A DNA stretch of 64,000 nucleotides from NCBI GenBank assembly GCA_030062745.1, contig CP099846.1, positions 26,247,201 through 26,311,200 on the forward strand. Reading direction: 5' to 3'. Below are positions 1 to 12,340 of the stretch, piece after piece. This DNA comes from Capitulum mitella (Eukaryota > Arthropoda > Thecostraca > Pollicipedomorpha > Pollicipedidae). The position numbers were made by a program, and so were the translations under genes. Numbering within the stretch: the stretch's first letter is position 1; each line of letters opens with the position of its first letter. The notes under the pieces are model-generated. The model worked only from the letters and a program-made list of their open reading frames with translations. It had not been told where the DNA came from and did not search any database.

Positions 1-737
1 TTATCTGCGGTCCATCGCGATAAATATGCTCTTTCTGCTCTTTAACGGGTCAAGGTCAAGCCAGATCATGACAAATCGTCATTTTTCTGACTAGGAACAA
101 TAACTGCTGTCTGCTGCTACTGAACAATCTTCCACAGACAATGTTGCATTTCATTTCGTTTTGACATCTACCTTTGACGTGACCTGGCCTGACACGACAT
201 CGCGTTGCATTTGGCCAACATTTTGCTAAGAAGCGCATACAGATTCACTTGTCTGACTTGAACATGGGAAAAGTCAGCAACAACAACTCCTATCAACCGC
301 AATGCGAATCAGTCATGGGCAATGTCATCAATGCCATCAATGCCATCAATGCGCAATGCCATCATGCATGTGACCTAGCATGATCTCTAATGTTGACATT
401 TCACAGTTGTATATCCTTTTGGGGACCGTTTCTTACGAAAATCTAAATAATCCATGCATTAAACACACAAATATTATCCCCCCAAAAAAAACTGAGCATC
501 CAAAAACTGGCGCCACCGTCTGAACAGGCAAAAACAAGCATGCAAAGGTTCACTTATGGCGTCATATCTCCATGACCTGACCCAGCATGAGAATAGTTTC
601 GATGTCAAAATATGCAAATTTGATTGTTGAACAGGTACCGAAAATTTGGTTGGGGCGACTCTAACGGTTCAGGAGATATTCATATAGGGCCCCCGAAGGG
701 GGCCTTATTTGACACCCCCAGGCGGTGCCGGGTTAAA
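1..737. repeat. Dispersed repeat, copy 1 (left end outside window)
   Basis: This block is similar at an estimated three quarters of positions to 2470-3137, in the same orientation. Shared landmarks are a GGTCAAGCCAG stretch near the start, a CATTTCATTTCGTTTTGACATC stretch in the middle, and a C-run followed by AGGCGGTG(C/T)CGGGT at the end. Near its end, 684-706, is a hairpin of GGCCCCC and GGGGGCC. It lies downstream of exon 6 of the MINDY4 gene, probably in the intron before the missing last exon. No coding potential seen. Confidence 0.7.
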
Positions 738-902
738 AGCTCAACAGTCATCGTTTTGGACGAAAACTGTCATTGGAAATCCCAGTGCACTTACACAAAT
801 CACAAAATGATGTTATGCAGTTCTGCTTTGACCACGTCCACAATAAGCGCAATCCAAGCGCTGCAGCGCTGGCTTTGAGAATCAAGCCACCGTGGCGCCT
901 AC

Positions 903-3900
903 CGACTGTGAGCCGGATCTCGTCGTCCTGTCGCGCCAGCATGTCGTAGTAGAAGATGTCGAAGGTGCCGGCTGCCGGCTGCTCCTGACAGAGCCGTCGG
1001 TCCGACGAGAACAGGCAGGTGAAGTGCGACTCGCTCAGAATCACCCAAATGGGCAGCTTCGGCGACTTCAGGTGGGAGCCCACCTGCGGACGGGGAGGTC
1101 AGCTGGTGTTCAATGGGGCTGGATCACCTATTTAAGCGGGCAAAGTCGAGAGGCTGTTTTTAGTTTTTGTTCAGAATTAAGCAGGCTGCGCCCAGTAACC
1201 GAAAAACAGCACTCTGAGTTATGAAATTCCTGTCGGAATGTCTTCCATTCGTCCCTGCAAATTAAATGATTAACTTGAACGTTGTACGGAGAAAATACAC
1301 GTGTGTGAATTGCATGACCACGATTTAGGCATAACATAATAATTCCGCCAGCCTTCCCAGGAAATGGAGTAAATGTTAGAAACTTGCTGTCTTAAGAGCA
1401 CTATCCGCAAGAGCATCTGACAAGGTGTACCGAGTCTGATGGATAGCAAACGTCAGGTGGACGGATTTTCCGGTCTCACCTCGCACGACTTGTAATGCTC
1501 AAACAGCGACAGTAGGCCGATCTCGCTCTTATTGTCCACCCCGCGAAGCACGGTGACGTCTTTGCCTTCACCCAGCTCCACGATGCCGTTGAATACGTTG
1601 GAGCTGGCTTTTCCGGTCAAGAGGAGATTGACCAGCTCCTGGGTGCAGTAGCCGTGGCGGCCAATCACCGTGTTGGTCGGCACATCCATGTCCTGCTTGA
1701 CGCTGTCGGGCCGAATGATTTCGTAAGCGTCTGGCAGTTATGGCGCTTTTTCGTCAATCTCCAAGTCCAAAAAAGAAGGTTATTGGTCATCAGGCGATGG
1801 AAGACGAGTTTTAACGCGTCCACATAATGCTGGGAAAATCGCATAGCCTGAAGCGAAATCAACTTTGCATGAACCCGGCACCGACTGACGTGTTTTTATA
1901 CCCGCGACCGTCTGGGGTGTCGAAAAGGGCACCCCTGTGGTATCTCAGGATCTAACCGTCCGATCTAAACCTGTCTAACAATAATTAATAGCCCTGAGTG
2001 TTGCGATTCCAAAAATACTATGTGTGCATTGGTCTGCATGACTGATGACGCCATAGGTCACGCAAAACGCGTAACACGACGTCGTAAAAACTGACACCGG
2101 CTCGTACATCATATCATCGGCAATACTGGCCCTGGAGCCTTCATCTGAATATCAAACGAAAGGCCACGATCTTCTGCATCAAAAGCATGCCAAAATGTGA
2201 AAAAATGTCGGATCAAGGTCAGCTTAGGTCTGGTGAAATATTGTTCTTCCTTTACAAGCCAAAGATCGATACCTACTAGCAGCGTTTTGATCCACGTCTC
2301 AAAAAAGACGGATGTGAAACCCTCTGATGACCAGTTTTGCACGAAGTGCTTTTCATCCGGTCGAGGTCGTTCTAGGTCAGGTCAGATAAGGTTGCACTAC
2401 TCTTCCTGACAAAGAGCAATAACCGTTCGATGGGATTCTTAACTGCGTCAAGTACAGAAGTGAAATAGCATCTGGAAATGATTCAATCTGCTCTTTCTCC
2501 TCCTTATCGGGTCAGGGTCAAGCCAGGCTAACACAAACAGTAACTTTTGTATTTTCTGACGAGGAAAAATACTTGTTCTCTGCTGCTGCTGAACGATCTC
2601 CCGCACTCAATGTCGTATTTCATTTCGTTTTGACATCAGCCTATGACGTGGCTTCACATAATCTCACGTTGCATTTGGTGAACCTTTCTAAGAGACGCAT
2701 ATAGATTTGCTTGTTTGGCTTGGACGATGGGGAAAGTCAGCGGCAATCACTTCTATCACCCACAATGCAAATCGGTCCAATTGTCATTACACATGTGACC
2801 AAGCATGACATGACGTGCCACAGTTGTGTATCCTTTTGGGGACTAAGTAAAGTAGATCCAAATAATTCATGCATTGTATTCGCGAATATTATAACAAAAA
2901 CGAATTATGCTCGCGCCACTGCCAGAAGACGCAAAAGATGCATCCAAGGGCTGACTTATGACGTGATATCTCCATGACCTGACCTATTATAGAAATGGTA
3001 TTGATGTCAAAACATGTAACGTTGAATAATGAAGAGATACTGAAAGTTTGATTGGGCTTGCTCTAACGGTTCAGAAGTTATTCACGGAAGATTGAGGGGG
3101 TGCCCTATATGATACCCCCCAGGCGGTGTCGGGTAACCCTCACCAAATTTCGTGCTTGAAACTTAATAACAGAAGATAAGAGAAATATGAAACGAAAATA
3201 AAAAGGCCAAAATAAGAAACTGCTAGTTGCATTTCCGGATTCACGACAAGCAGATGGACCGGGTCTGCGGGCTCAACGTTCGATGTCTAAAGCATGAAGT
3301 ATGAGTGGAGTATTGGAGGTCATCCAACTATTGATGCCTATGCTCTCCAATGCTCTCCAATGCTCTCCAATACTCCAGTACTCTCCAATGACTCAGCCAT
3401 CAGCCAGTGTCTATGGAGTTCAAACCAAGGACTCGTTTGTCAAAGCTTCTACAGCGAGCGGCTTGTTTGCCCCCCACCTCCGTAACTAATGACGCTCACA
3501 ATAACGTCGGTGTGAGGTTTCGCCCATCACTACCCCGTAACTCACTATTTACCTCGGTGTCCTGCTAACAGGAGCGAACTCACTTGTCGATGCCGCGTGA
3601 AAAGACGGCCGAGTACGTGAGCAGGATGCAGCCGGCGCCGTCCTTGGATTGGAACAGCGGCAGCTGCTCGCGCACGTACGCCACCAGCGGCTGCAGGGCG
3701 TTGAACGGCTGCAGCTGCAGCGTTTCGGTGATGCCGTCGCTCTTGTAGCGGCCGCCGCCGGGGAACTGGGAGCGGCCGGACGACCTGCGGAGTGTCGGAG
3801 ATGTCACGGTTCACTCGGCAGAGCTGGACGGATGACCCGCAATGAGGGAGGCAACCCAGCATAGGGCCTTTAACAGCGGGCTCATGAGGAGGGTGTCGGC

Positions 3901-6900
3901 TGAAGGCAGGACACGCCCGGCAGGCTATTATTGATTTTGTTACATGTGTACAGGACAGATGGGAAACGCAGCCGCTTTGAAAAGCAAAAGAAAAATGTCT
4001 AGGGATCTGTTTCTGTTCAGCTCACGTCCGCTCCATGATTGCGTTTTTTCCTGGTTTAACTGTGTTTTTGAGCATTTAAATTTGTGTATGCAGGTGGATA
4101 CTGCAAAGAGTCACAGGCGTATCCACGACTTCAAAGCTGCCGGGGAAACTTTTCGAAGTACGAGACAGTTTTCATGCCTATTTCCTTCCTCCCCCCCCAA
4201 AAAAAAACTCGGATTTTGTCCACTTCGTTTTCACATGGCTGTATTTGGCGCTTTTTTCTGAGTACGCACAAAAAAACGATGACTGACTGCGGAGCCTTTC
4301 ATCACTGAAACCCCCGCCGGCCCCGTCATATTCCTCTGGTATCTCTGCGAGTTTTTCAGTCTAAAGAACTTTTCTGTCTTAAAATATGTTTGCTACGAGT
4401 ATAATGGCGAATGGGAATGGTTCAGTTTTGCTAAAGGGATACACAAGTATGCATGGTACGTAGTCCATCAATAACCCTTTTCAGGCAGTTATGAGTTGAC
4501 TTGTGAGACCTCAGCATATCATCCACAACAGTCAAATGCCACGCAATCGGTCATTTCTCTCCCTTGCATCAATAGCAAGCGGTGATCAGCTTCATTGGTT
4601 TCAAGTTTGAGCTCGGTCGAAGAACGTTTAGAGGTACCACATCGACCATTTCTGTCGTGCCTTTGTCCGACATCCGGCGTTGCAGTCTCCATAGGGCACA
4701 AAACGTCGGTCATCGTAAACACCAAGCCGAGGGCGGGAGGAACTGGCCGCGTCTCTGGAAGCAGTACTTCAAGATGCTTTGTGATATCATTTAAGAAGAC
4801 TGAACTTGAAGACTTATGGGTAGTCTTAGCCGTGGCCTTAATCTGCTTAATTTTCGGCTTCATCCTCCAAATGAGTCAAGTTTCGTCACGAAGTGTGGAC
4901 ACTCCAGCGTTAGGTCAACTAGACAGTCTGGAACGTCCGGGATCCCCAGATCAGCCATCATTTAGAATGTCGCAAGAATTGTTAGAACTGCTGATGGCTA
5001 CTTTAACCCTATTCCCGGAGGGCTAGGCGGTATGGTCGATTCACGGCATGGAGGCGGGTTCGGACCCCCTCCCCCCCTGAGATCTCGAGAACTACTCGTC
5101 CGATTTCATGGCAACAAACGGAAATCGATTTGCAATGACGTGAACTACACTTTTATAAAAAGAAATTTTCAAAATTTTGAAATGTGTGGATACAGGGGGG
5201 CAAAAATGTCAAAATGGGTGGTGCTTTTGGACTTCTTATAATTCCGTTGTTTCTGGATCGATTTCAATGAAACTGGCACGAATCGAGGGATGATAGATAG
5301 GGCTTTTACCATGGGTACACAAATATGAAATTTTGAGAAAATTCATGGGCGTTCACAGGGTTTCAAAAATAGGAGGATTAGTTTTCTAACAACTGAATGA
5401 ACAAAACAGGCAAAAACACTTTTTTGGTTTCTGCTAGTCATGTTATACTAAAGAAGTACAAGTCGCGTCACAATGTTTGTACAATGTTAGCATAGGCGGT
5501 GCCAGGGACATGAAAAAGGGGAAACCGTCATGGTCACATGTTCTTCAGATCAGATTGTGACCTTTGACCTTAAATGACCGCCAGTGACCTTGGGGCACTT
5601 TGAATGATCTCGTGTGCATTTAATGTTATCTTTAAACGTTTTCAATCATTTGAATTCACTCTGTTTCAAAAATTGCATTTTATGGCTACTGCGATATAGG
5701 GTACGCGCACTGACATTTCAGGTCGTAGCGCCGTGACCCGACCTGATATCAAGTTGAAACTTGGTGCACAAGTAGAGGGCACCGTTCTACGTCACATATG
5801 TTCCGGGTTTGGCATCTGAGAAAAACGGCGCCAAAATTATTGCAAAAAAAACAAATTTTGACTTTTGACCTTGACCTGGCCTTGTACAGTGACCTGAGAT
5901 CAACAAAATTGCATCTGCACATTGCCCAACTATTTAGCTATACATCCATATAAAGTCTGAGGTTCTATCCTAAAAACTCTGTTTTTGGCAAACATTTTCT
6001 TTTTACCCTCAACATGGCCAAAAATGGCTTGAGGTGCCTCTCAAAAACGTTGCCTGGCTCCGCCCCTGAGCAAAACAGAATTTTGAAATTTTGTCACAGC
6101 ACGTAAAAAGAATAGCTAGGAAAAGTCACCAAGTTTCGTGAAGCTGCGTTAAAAAGCCTGGAATTGGCAAGCAAAAAACCCGAGGGGGTCGGATTCATTC
6201 CCCCCTGCCGGAAATAGGGTTAAAGGTAGTTTCATCCTTTTTTTAAGTAAGCAAAATTACATCGCAGCAAATACATGTATAAATACATGCAACATGTATA
6301 TGATCACTATTCCGTATTCGTGCGAAGTCGCATATATCTAGCGTAGAGCGCTTGGCTAAGGGGGACCATGATCCCATGCTCCCCCCCCCCCTTGGCTATG
6401 TCCCTGGCTGTAACTTTGCTTATTTCAAAGGACGGATCTCACCAGTTTTGGACTGACGATCAACTATTCTAGCAACCGTGATGACTGGTCCAGGGATGCC
6501 ATACATACAAGACTGCCTCTGACCCAACGCTCGAGTATCGACATTTCGTGGCGTAGTTTCGATTCGTTTCGAGGATCAACATGAAAACTGCACAGACAGA
6601 ACCAGCACAAAGGTGTGCTCTCCAACATAACAGCCCTAAGTCAACCCACGTAGGTAAACTAAATTAAAAATAAAAAATCGACCCCACAGGCCTTGGACTC
6701 CACCGGCCCACACGAAGAAAATGGTCGCGTAATCTGTACAAGTTGAGAGGGAATAACAATTCCAACCTGAACCTGAAACGTTGCCGTCCATGTGCAATAG
6801 TTGCACAGCGACATAAGAGCCAACAATGTCAAAAAAGAGAAACAAGTTCAAACCGTATTTGAACTGCTGTCCGGTGAAAGAGATTTGAACTTATTGCAGC

Positions 6901-9900
6901 ATGGGTGAGCCATCATTTGTGCGCTATAAATTGTCTTTCCAACTCGATCTTCAGTAACCGTATTTTCAGCTTCAGATTTTCCCTTTCATGAAGCCTTCCG
7001 TCCATGGTCACTCCGAAAGGTATAGAGGGTGGCAATAGGAGCTCGGAATTTCTAAAAACTACTGGGAAAATTCCACAGCAGTTTTAGGGGTCCTGCAACT
7101 ACTGGGGACAGTTCCTCCAGTTTCCGGAGTTGTAGATATGCCCATAGACGAGCATTAAAGGAACGGTAAAAAGAGATTAGTTTCCAAGAGCCAATATAAT
7201 GCCCGTTTTATGGTTCCATGCGCATGTAGTGACGTAGTCAAGGGGGGCACAGGGGCGCCTGTCCCACCTCCTTATTGATTGGCTTACAGGCATTGATATG
7301 CAGGTGAACAGATGCCGACAATTACAAATTCAAGGTAGGCAGGTAAAAATAGGTAGACTAAGAACATGCGATGTTGCTGTACGTCGTGAAGAAAATGTGC
7401 GCCTGCAGCGTGCTCAACTACGTTTTCAGTGAAAAATTTCAGTTATTCAATTTAATTGTCCTCCCCTGCATTGCGAAATACTGTGGATGCTCCTGTGCTC
7501 ATGATTCCGGAAGTAATCAAGGTTCCGTGCCATATCGAATTTTACGATAACATTGGTGGGCCAATTATCCTGCAATCAAACCTAAGTGGCCTCATTTTAG
7601 TTTTTTTATTTCGTCTGTTAAATGAAACCCATCCCTGGAATGGCTAATTACATGACATGAGGCCCACCTCGGAGCACTTCGACTTGAGGGATACTACTCA
7701 GGACTGACAGTGAGACGTCTTAACTACGAAACGCTCGCAGAGTAGGAGCCTCCCTGCTATCGGTGGGTTCTCCCAGCGCGTCGGCGTCTCGCGCCACCTG
7801 CGCGAGTACTCACAGGGCGACGGTGGCGCTGCCGTGGCCGCACTTCCAGAGCATCTCGGCGATGGCGGCGGCCAGGGCGGCGCGCTGTTCGTCCGGCGTC
7901 GGCCGGTGCGGCTCGGAGGCCGGCGCCACCGAGCAGTGCGGCGAGCCGAACAGCAGCACCTTCATCACGTACGCCTGCACCGCGGCCAGCACGCCGCACG
8001 GGCCGCCCTGACGGCGGAGGAGGCGCCGTCAGACGTGGCACGTCCTGTCGAAACTGCAGGCCTGGCCGCCTTTCGACTTCAGGACACCCAGAACGTCCTT
8101 TTGGCGGTTCGTTCACGGAGGTATTCGTATTTGGAACACAGAAATGTCGCGTAAACCGTACGATAAGTCACATGCCTTTGGAATGCTGAGTCATTCTGCA
8201 TGTAGATAGTGTCAGAATGCCATGCAGACATAGCCTGCGTTCATTCATTATTATTCCTGATACGCATTCATAGTACGTTGTCGAAATACACGTTCGTATG
8301 GGTTTTTTCTACGTACAATGCCATGGAATGATCAGAAGCTCTCGGTTAGACTGCACAGCACCAGACATGTAAACTGACTTACCCGCCAGACATCCAAACG
8401 TGTTTGCCCAGCCATGGCCGCTCACCTTGTGCTGCACAATGCCGTACGTGATGTTGTCGGTCGTGTTGAACGACAAGTTTTGCATCGTCCATTCGGGGCT
8501 GAAGCTCACGGACGTCGAGCCGAACATGAGCTCCTTCAGGCTGCAGCCCTGCTGTTCGCTGATGGGCTCTCCCTTGACCGGCGACCGGCCCAGCGACGAT
8601 TTGCCGCCTCCCATGGCGCCGAAGTCGGACATCAGATCGCCCATGGTGTCGTCGTCGACGATCTCCAAGTCGCCGACCATCTGCCGCCCCTCGTCGGCAG
8701 CCAAGGGCGACCTGACCGGCGGTGCCTGCTGTTCACCTACCACCAGCGACGACCGCCTCACCGTCCACGAGTCGAAGCCGAGCGCACTCTGGGTGGCCGG
8801 CTGGCCCTGGGCTGCCATGGCGGCCGCCTGGCGCGGGCCTATCCGCGTGAAGAGGTCCTGGGCTGGCGCGGGGGGCGGGACGGGCGCGGCGGGCGCGGCC
8901 GTCTCGGCGGGGCGGCGCGGCGCCAGCGGCTTCCGCGCTCCCCAGGACGACTCGCTGGTGGACAGTACGCCGCCGGTCAGCCGCAGCTCCCTGGACTGGC
9001 GCATGCGCGCGCCGCGGCTGGCCGCCTCCTCCAGCAGGCCCGACGAGCGCTTGGCCTCGGCGAACGGCGGGTCCGGCTCCTTGCCGACGCCGAGCACCTC
9101 GTTCCGCATGCTGGCCATCGTGGCCTGGATCCTCTGGCGCTCCTTCTCCGCCTGGGTCGGCGCCGCCTTCTTGGCAGCCTCCGGCTCCTTGGCGGATGGC
9201 GGGTGGCTGAAGCTGTACCGGTTCTTCTCCGTCACGTATCGGGTCGGGTCCAGGCCGTGGCCGCGCACCATCATGTCTCCCGGGTCCTGCGCCCGCGTCG
9301 GCCGCAGCTTGCGCTCGCCGCCCGGGCGCCGCATGGCGTCCGCGTCGTCAGCAGGCGGCGGCAGCGGCTCGCATCCCTCCGTCAGCCCGACCAGCGCCGG
9401 CTGCCTCCTGCCGACGGTGAAGGTGTCGCTGAGGGCGCGGCGGGCCTCGCCCAGCACCCGGCCGGTCGTTTCCTTGCGCGTGTTGCGATCCTGGGCGGCG
9501 CGCACGATGTCAGAATGGTCGCCGCCGTTGTCTCCCAGCAAGAACGGGCTCCGGTCGCCGGCTGAAGATGGAGAACTAGATGCTGAGGACTGCGCTGAGA
9601 CAACGTCAGCCCCGACTGCTCCCCGGCTTAGACCGTATCGACATGTGATTGGTCGCAGGGCTCCGCTGCCGTCTGAAACGAATCATCGGCGATAATTGGA
9701 AACTAAAAAATTATTCTTACCGCAACAATGTCAATGTTTTAAATACAGATAGTGAGAAATTATCCTTACCTGATCTCTTTGACCTGTATCTTGGCCGTAG
9801 ACGTCGTGAAAGGGATAAAGGGGAAAAATATTTAAAACATCAGGCCGTACGGCGACTATGAACACGACCGAAAGCGACGCGTAAATTTGCGACATAGTGC

Positions 9901-11120
9901 TGAAGACCAAACGTTCCGTAACGTTTCCTTTGTCGGCTTCATTTCGTTCTTCATCAAATTTCAACGAAATTTGTTCAAGTCTTTTGGAAGATTCAGGAAT
10001 AAATGATCACTAACGAAACCAATTAAGGTATGTTTTTCACACAAACCAGATGAATGTCGCAATGAGCTTATCATTGTGTTAGTAACTTTGATGTTTTCGG
10101 TCCTTATAAATGGTATAATTTCTTTGGTAGATAACTGCTTTGATATTTTCTGAGTACATTGCATGATATCGATTTCGTCTATAGTGCGCTATTTCAAGGC
10201 TCTGGGATCGGCGTAAACGGATGAAGTTTGTCATCTGGGCGTGCTTATTTTTTAGGAGCACTTTTAGTGTCAAAGTTGGCATTGCATATACTTGCAACCG
10301 ATTTATACGATATCACCCTTTCATGTGATACGGTGTTCACGATACATGTACATGTATGTATCGCAGCCATACTTGCCCTTGGGCGTTACTTCATTACATT
10401 ACGGTAACATTCTTAAGCACTGATAGATTTCACGAGCTGCCATTGTTCTGTATGTGAAACAGGGACTTCGTAAAATATAAATTTGGTGCTACTGGTTTTG
10501 ATGCAAATTGCAAAGCAATGTCTAAGATCCAAACAGTCATTAGAAGAAATATAACATACGCTGTTTTTTTGTTTCCCATTGACAAATTTTCAAATTTGAT
10601 GCTTTTGTAATGGAATGCTAGATGAAGAGCCTGAAAATGCGTTTTTGGCGGTTTCAAATTTTATGTAGCTTTGTGGACGTTTGGCGAGCGATTCAAGCGC
10701 AAAATTTGTAACAGGCATATTTTACGGAGTTACCTTATTTATGTGTTATATAGAAACAGTATGGATACATTGTCAACCACCCAGCTATACGTAAATGACA
10801 AATAGCTAATTTGTTTCCTCATCACATTAACGCAACCACATATCACGAACGGCATCCGGCGTTGAAGTCAGGCATCTCACAGCTCCTGACAATTGGGAAC
10901 AGGCAAAAAACGCTAAAAACACAAGGAAAATGGGGCTGCGACACCAATCCTCTCACCACAGCAGGTCACTGCAGAGAAGCTCATCCACGGGGTGCCACTT
11001 ACAACTGGCGTCGAAGCGCAGTGACAGGCCGCTGAGCCCGCTCTTCTTCCGCTCCCGGAACGACTCCACCACGGACAGGTGACCGACGTTGGACCTGGCC
11101 CCAGAGACGCCATCAGTCAT
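903..11120 (-). CDS. MINDY4: MINDY4 (FAM188B)-type ubiquitin carboxyl-terminal hydrolase, 3' end missing
   Basis: Exons read on the minus strand: 11120-11003, 9561-8426, 8007-7814, 3784-3584, 1702-1480 and 1083-903. All joins keep frame and give about 684 residues. The last exon ends at a GTAGGC donor, so the final C-terminal exon (about 40 residues in the human protein) lies beyond the left edge. MINDY proteases trim K48-linked ubiquitin chains in the cytosol. The catalytic core starts near residue 375 with [16 protein letters not shown]. The active-site cysteine is C422 in [11 protein letters not shown], at the very start of exon 3, and the active-site histidine is H644 in WVILSESHF. Also conserved are [13 protein letters not shown] and [20 protein letters not shown]. 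The first ~370 residues are low-complexity and unlike the human N terminus. The exon 1 to exon 2 join is the weakest one: donor AGTT|GTAAGT to acceptor CATCTTCAG at 9562-9564. Family assignment is from remembered MINDY4 homologues. Confidence 0.93.
2470..3137. repeat. Dispersed repeat, copy 2
   Basis: Second copy of the repeat at 1-737, in direct orientation, inside the MINDY4 intron between exons 4 and 5. It ends in the same C-run plus AGGCGGTGTCGGGT. The two copies bracket exons 5 and 6. The exact left boundary is uncertain and no target-site duplication was identified. Confidence 0.7.
5007..6219 (+). mobile_element. piggyBac-style non-autonomous element, copy A (TTAA-flanked)
   Basis: The element begins CCCTATTCCCGGAGGG directly after TTAA (5003-5006). 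It ends CCGGAAATAGGG directly before TTAA (6220-6223). Terminal CCC...GGG inside a TTAA duplication is the hallmark of piggyBac insertion. The interior (1,213 bp) has no transposase frame, so this is a MITE-like passenger. A G-run/C-run hairpin sits just inside the right end. The same sequence occurs inverted at 40319-41525. It lies in the MINDY4 intron between exons 3 and 4. Confidence 0.8.
6230..6412. mobile_element. Partial hAT-like element (related to 54263-54534)
   Basis: Holds the stretch around 6293-6325 with TGATCACTATTCCGTATTCG, also found at about 22200 and, reversed, at about 54350. The right end, near 6396-6412, reads CTTGGCTATGTCCCTG, the complement of a CAGGGACGTAGCCA-type terminal repeat. 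The left end is not identified. No coding frame. Confidence 0.4.
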
Positions 11121-12286
11121 GGCTCCCGGCTGGCGGCGCTCCCGGCGCCCCAGGCATTTCGGTCTGCGCGGCAGGCGGCGGAGCTGGGCCGGTCATAGCT
11201 GCAGGGCGGCTCGCTCGCGGCAACGGGCGGCGGCCAGCGCTACCCGCGAGTCTTCGTCCCTGTCAGCCCGTGGACCTGATCGCTGCGCCGATCGGACGAA
11301 CGCGGACGCGCGACGCTGTCGAGGGCCGAACCACCCAACTGGGCAGTCCGCAGTCTCTGAGGTCGGCTGTCCGGCTGCGGGGCCGTCCGCCCGCGGCCTG
11401 GTCTCCCGCTGGCGGAGTCGCAGCCGGTTGTCCGGAGTTGCGGTCCGGATGTTCGGCCGTCCAGTTTCGTCCGGGTATCTGCCCGGCTGGGCGGCTGCTC
11501 AACGGTTACACTGGCTGCATTTTCGGTCCGCCGTCCGGCTGAATGTCGGACCACTTGTCTGACGGGATATCTCCTTGCCTGACCTGTAGTGACGGTCCGC
11601 TCCGGTGTCTTGCCTCGCCGGCCGTCCGGCTCTGACCGCCTGCCTTTTCGCGTGCTCGCCGCTTCTGCCCCCAGCGGCCGTCCGTTCTGGCCGATCGTCC
11701 TGGCCGGGGCTCACGAGCGTCGCGTCGGCAGCGCGTGCCGGACCGTCACTGCCCTGCCGCAGGCCGATTCCATCGACCCACGTCCTGGATACACGGCCGC
11801 TTCCACAACACGGATAATCGATACAGTCTGGCCAGCTGGCGGCGGCCGGCGCGACTCGCGCTGCTGATGGGGACAGTCGGGCGCGGCACGGCAGAAGGTT
11901 TATCTTTCTGTCGACGGCTTATTGAGGGGAGCAGCTCGTCATGGGAGGCGTGCGTTATGCCACGGAAATAAGGCATAATATGTTTGAACAAATAGCGCAA
12001 AGGAAATAAATACGTACTAGTGATTGCCGCCTACCACGATGAGCGAAGTTTATGAACACTTGACTGCCCGGTGCCTAATAGCATCGGTTTGGAAACAGTC
12101 TAACCTTTAGGATTTTCGGTTGATTTTCGGCTTTGGGGCGCGCGTTACCATGAACAATGGTAACGTTCTCCTCGCTGGGCGCTCCTCTGCATGACAGACC
12201 CCATTTCTGTGTGCACTTGATTTGGTTTTGCATTTCACTATATATATATATATATATGTATTTGTCATGCATAACATTAGAAGTCT

Positions 12287-12340
<54 letters not shown>

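Noticed and set aside
4519..5026. Overlapping plus (143 codons) and minus (114 codons) frames left of the piggyBac-style element
   Set aside because: Neither resembles a transposase or host family, and the plus frame runs into the element end.
8400..9695. Long plus-strand frames (431 and 383 codons) opposite MINDY4 exon 2
   Set aside because: GC-rich antisense shadows of the real exon; no domains, and splice sites and homology support the minus strand.
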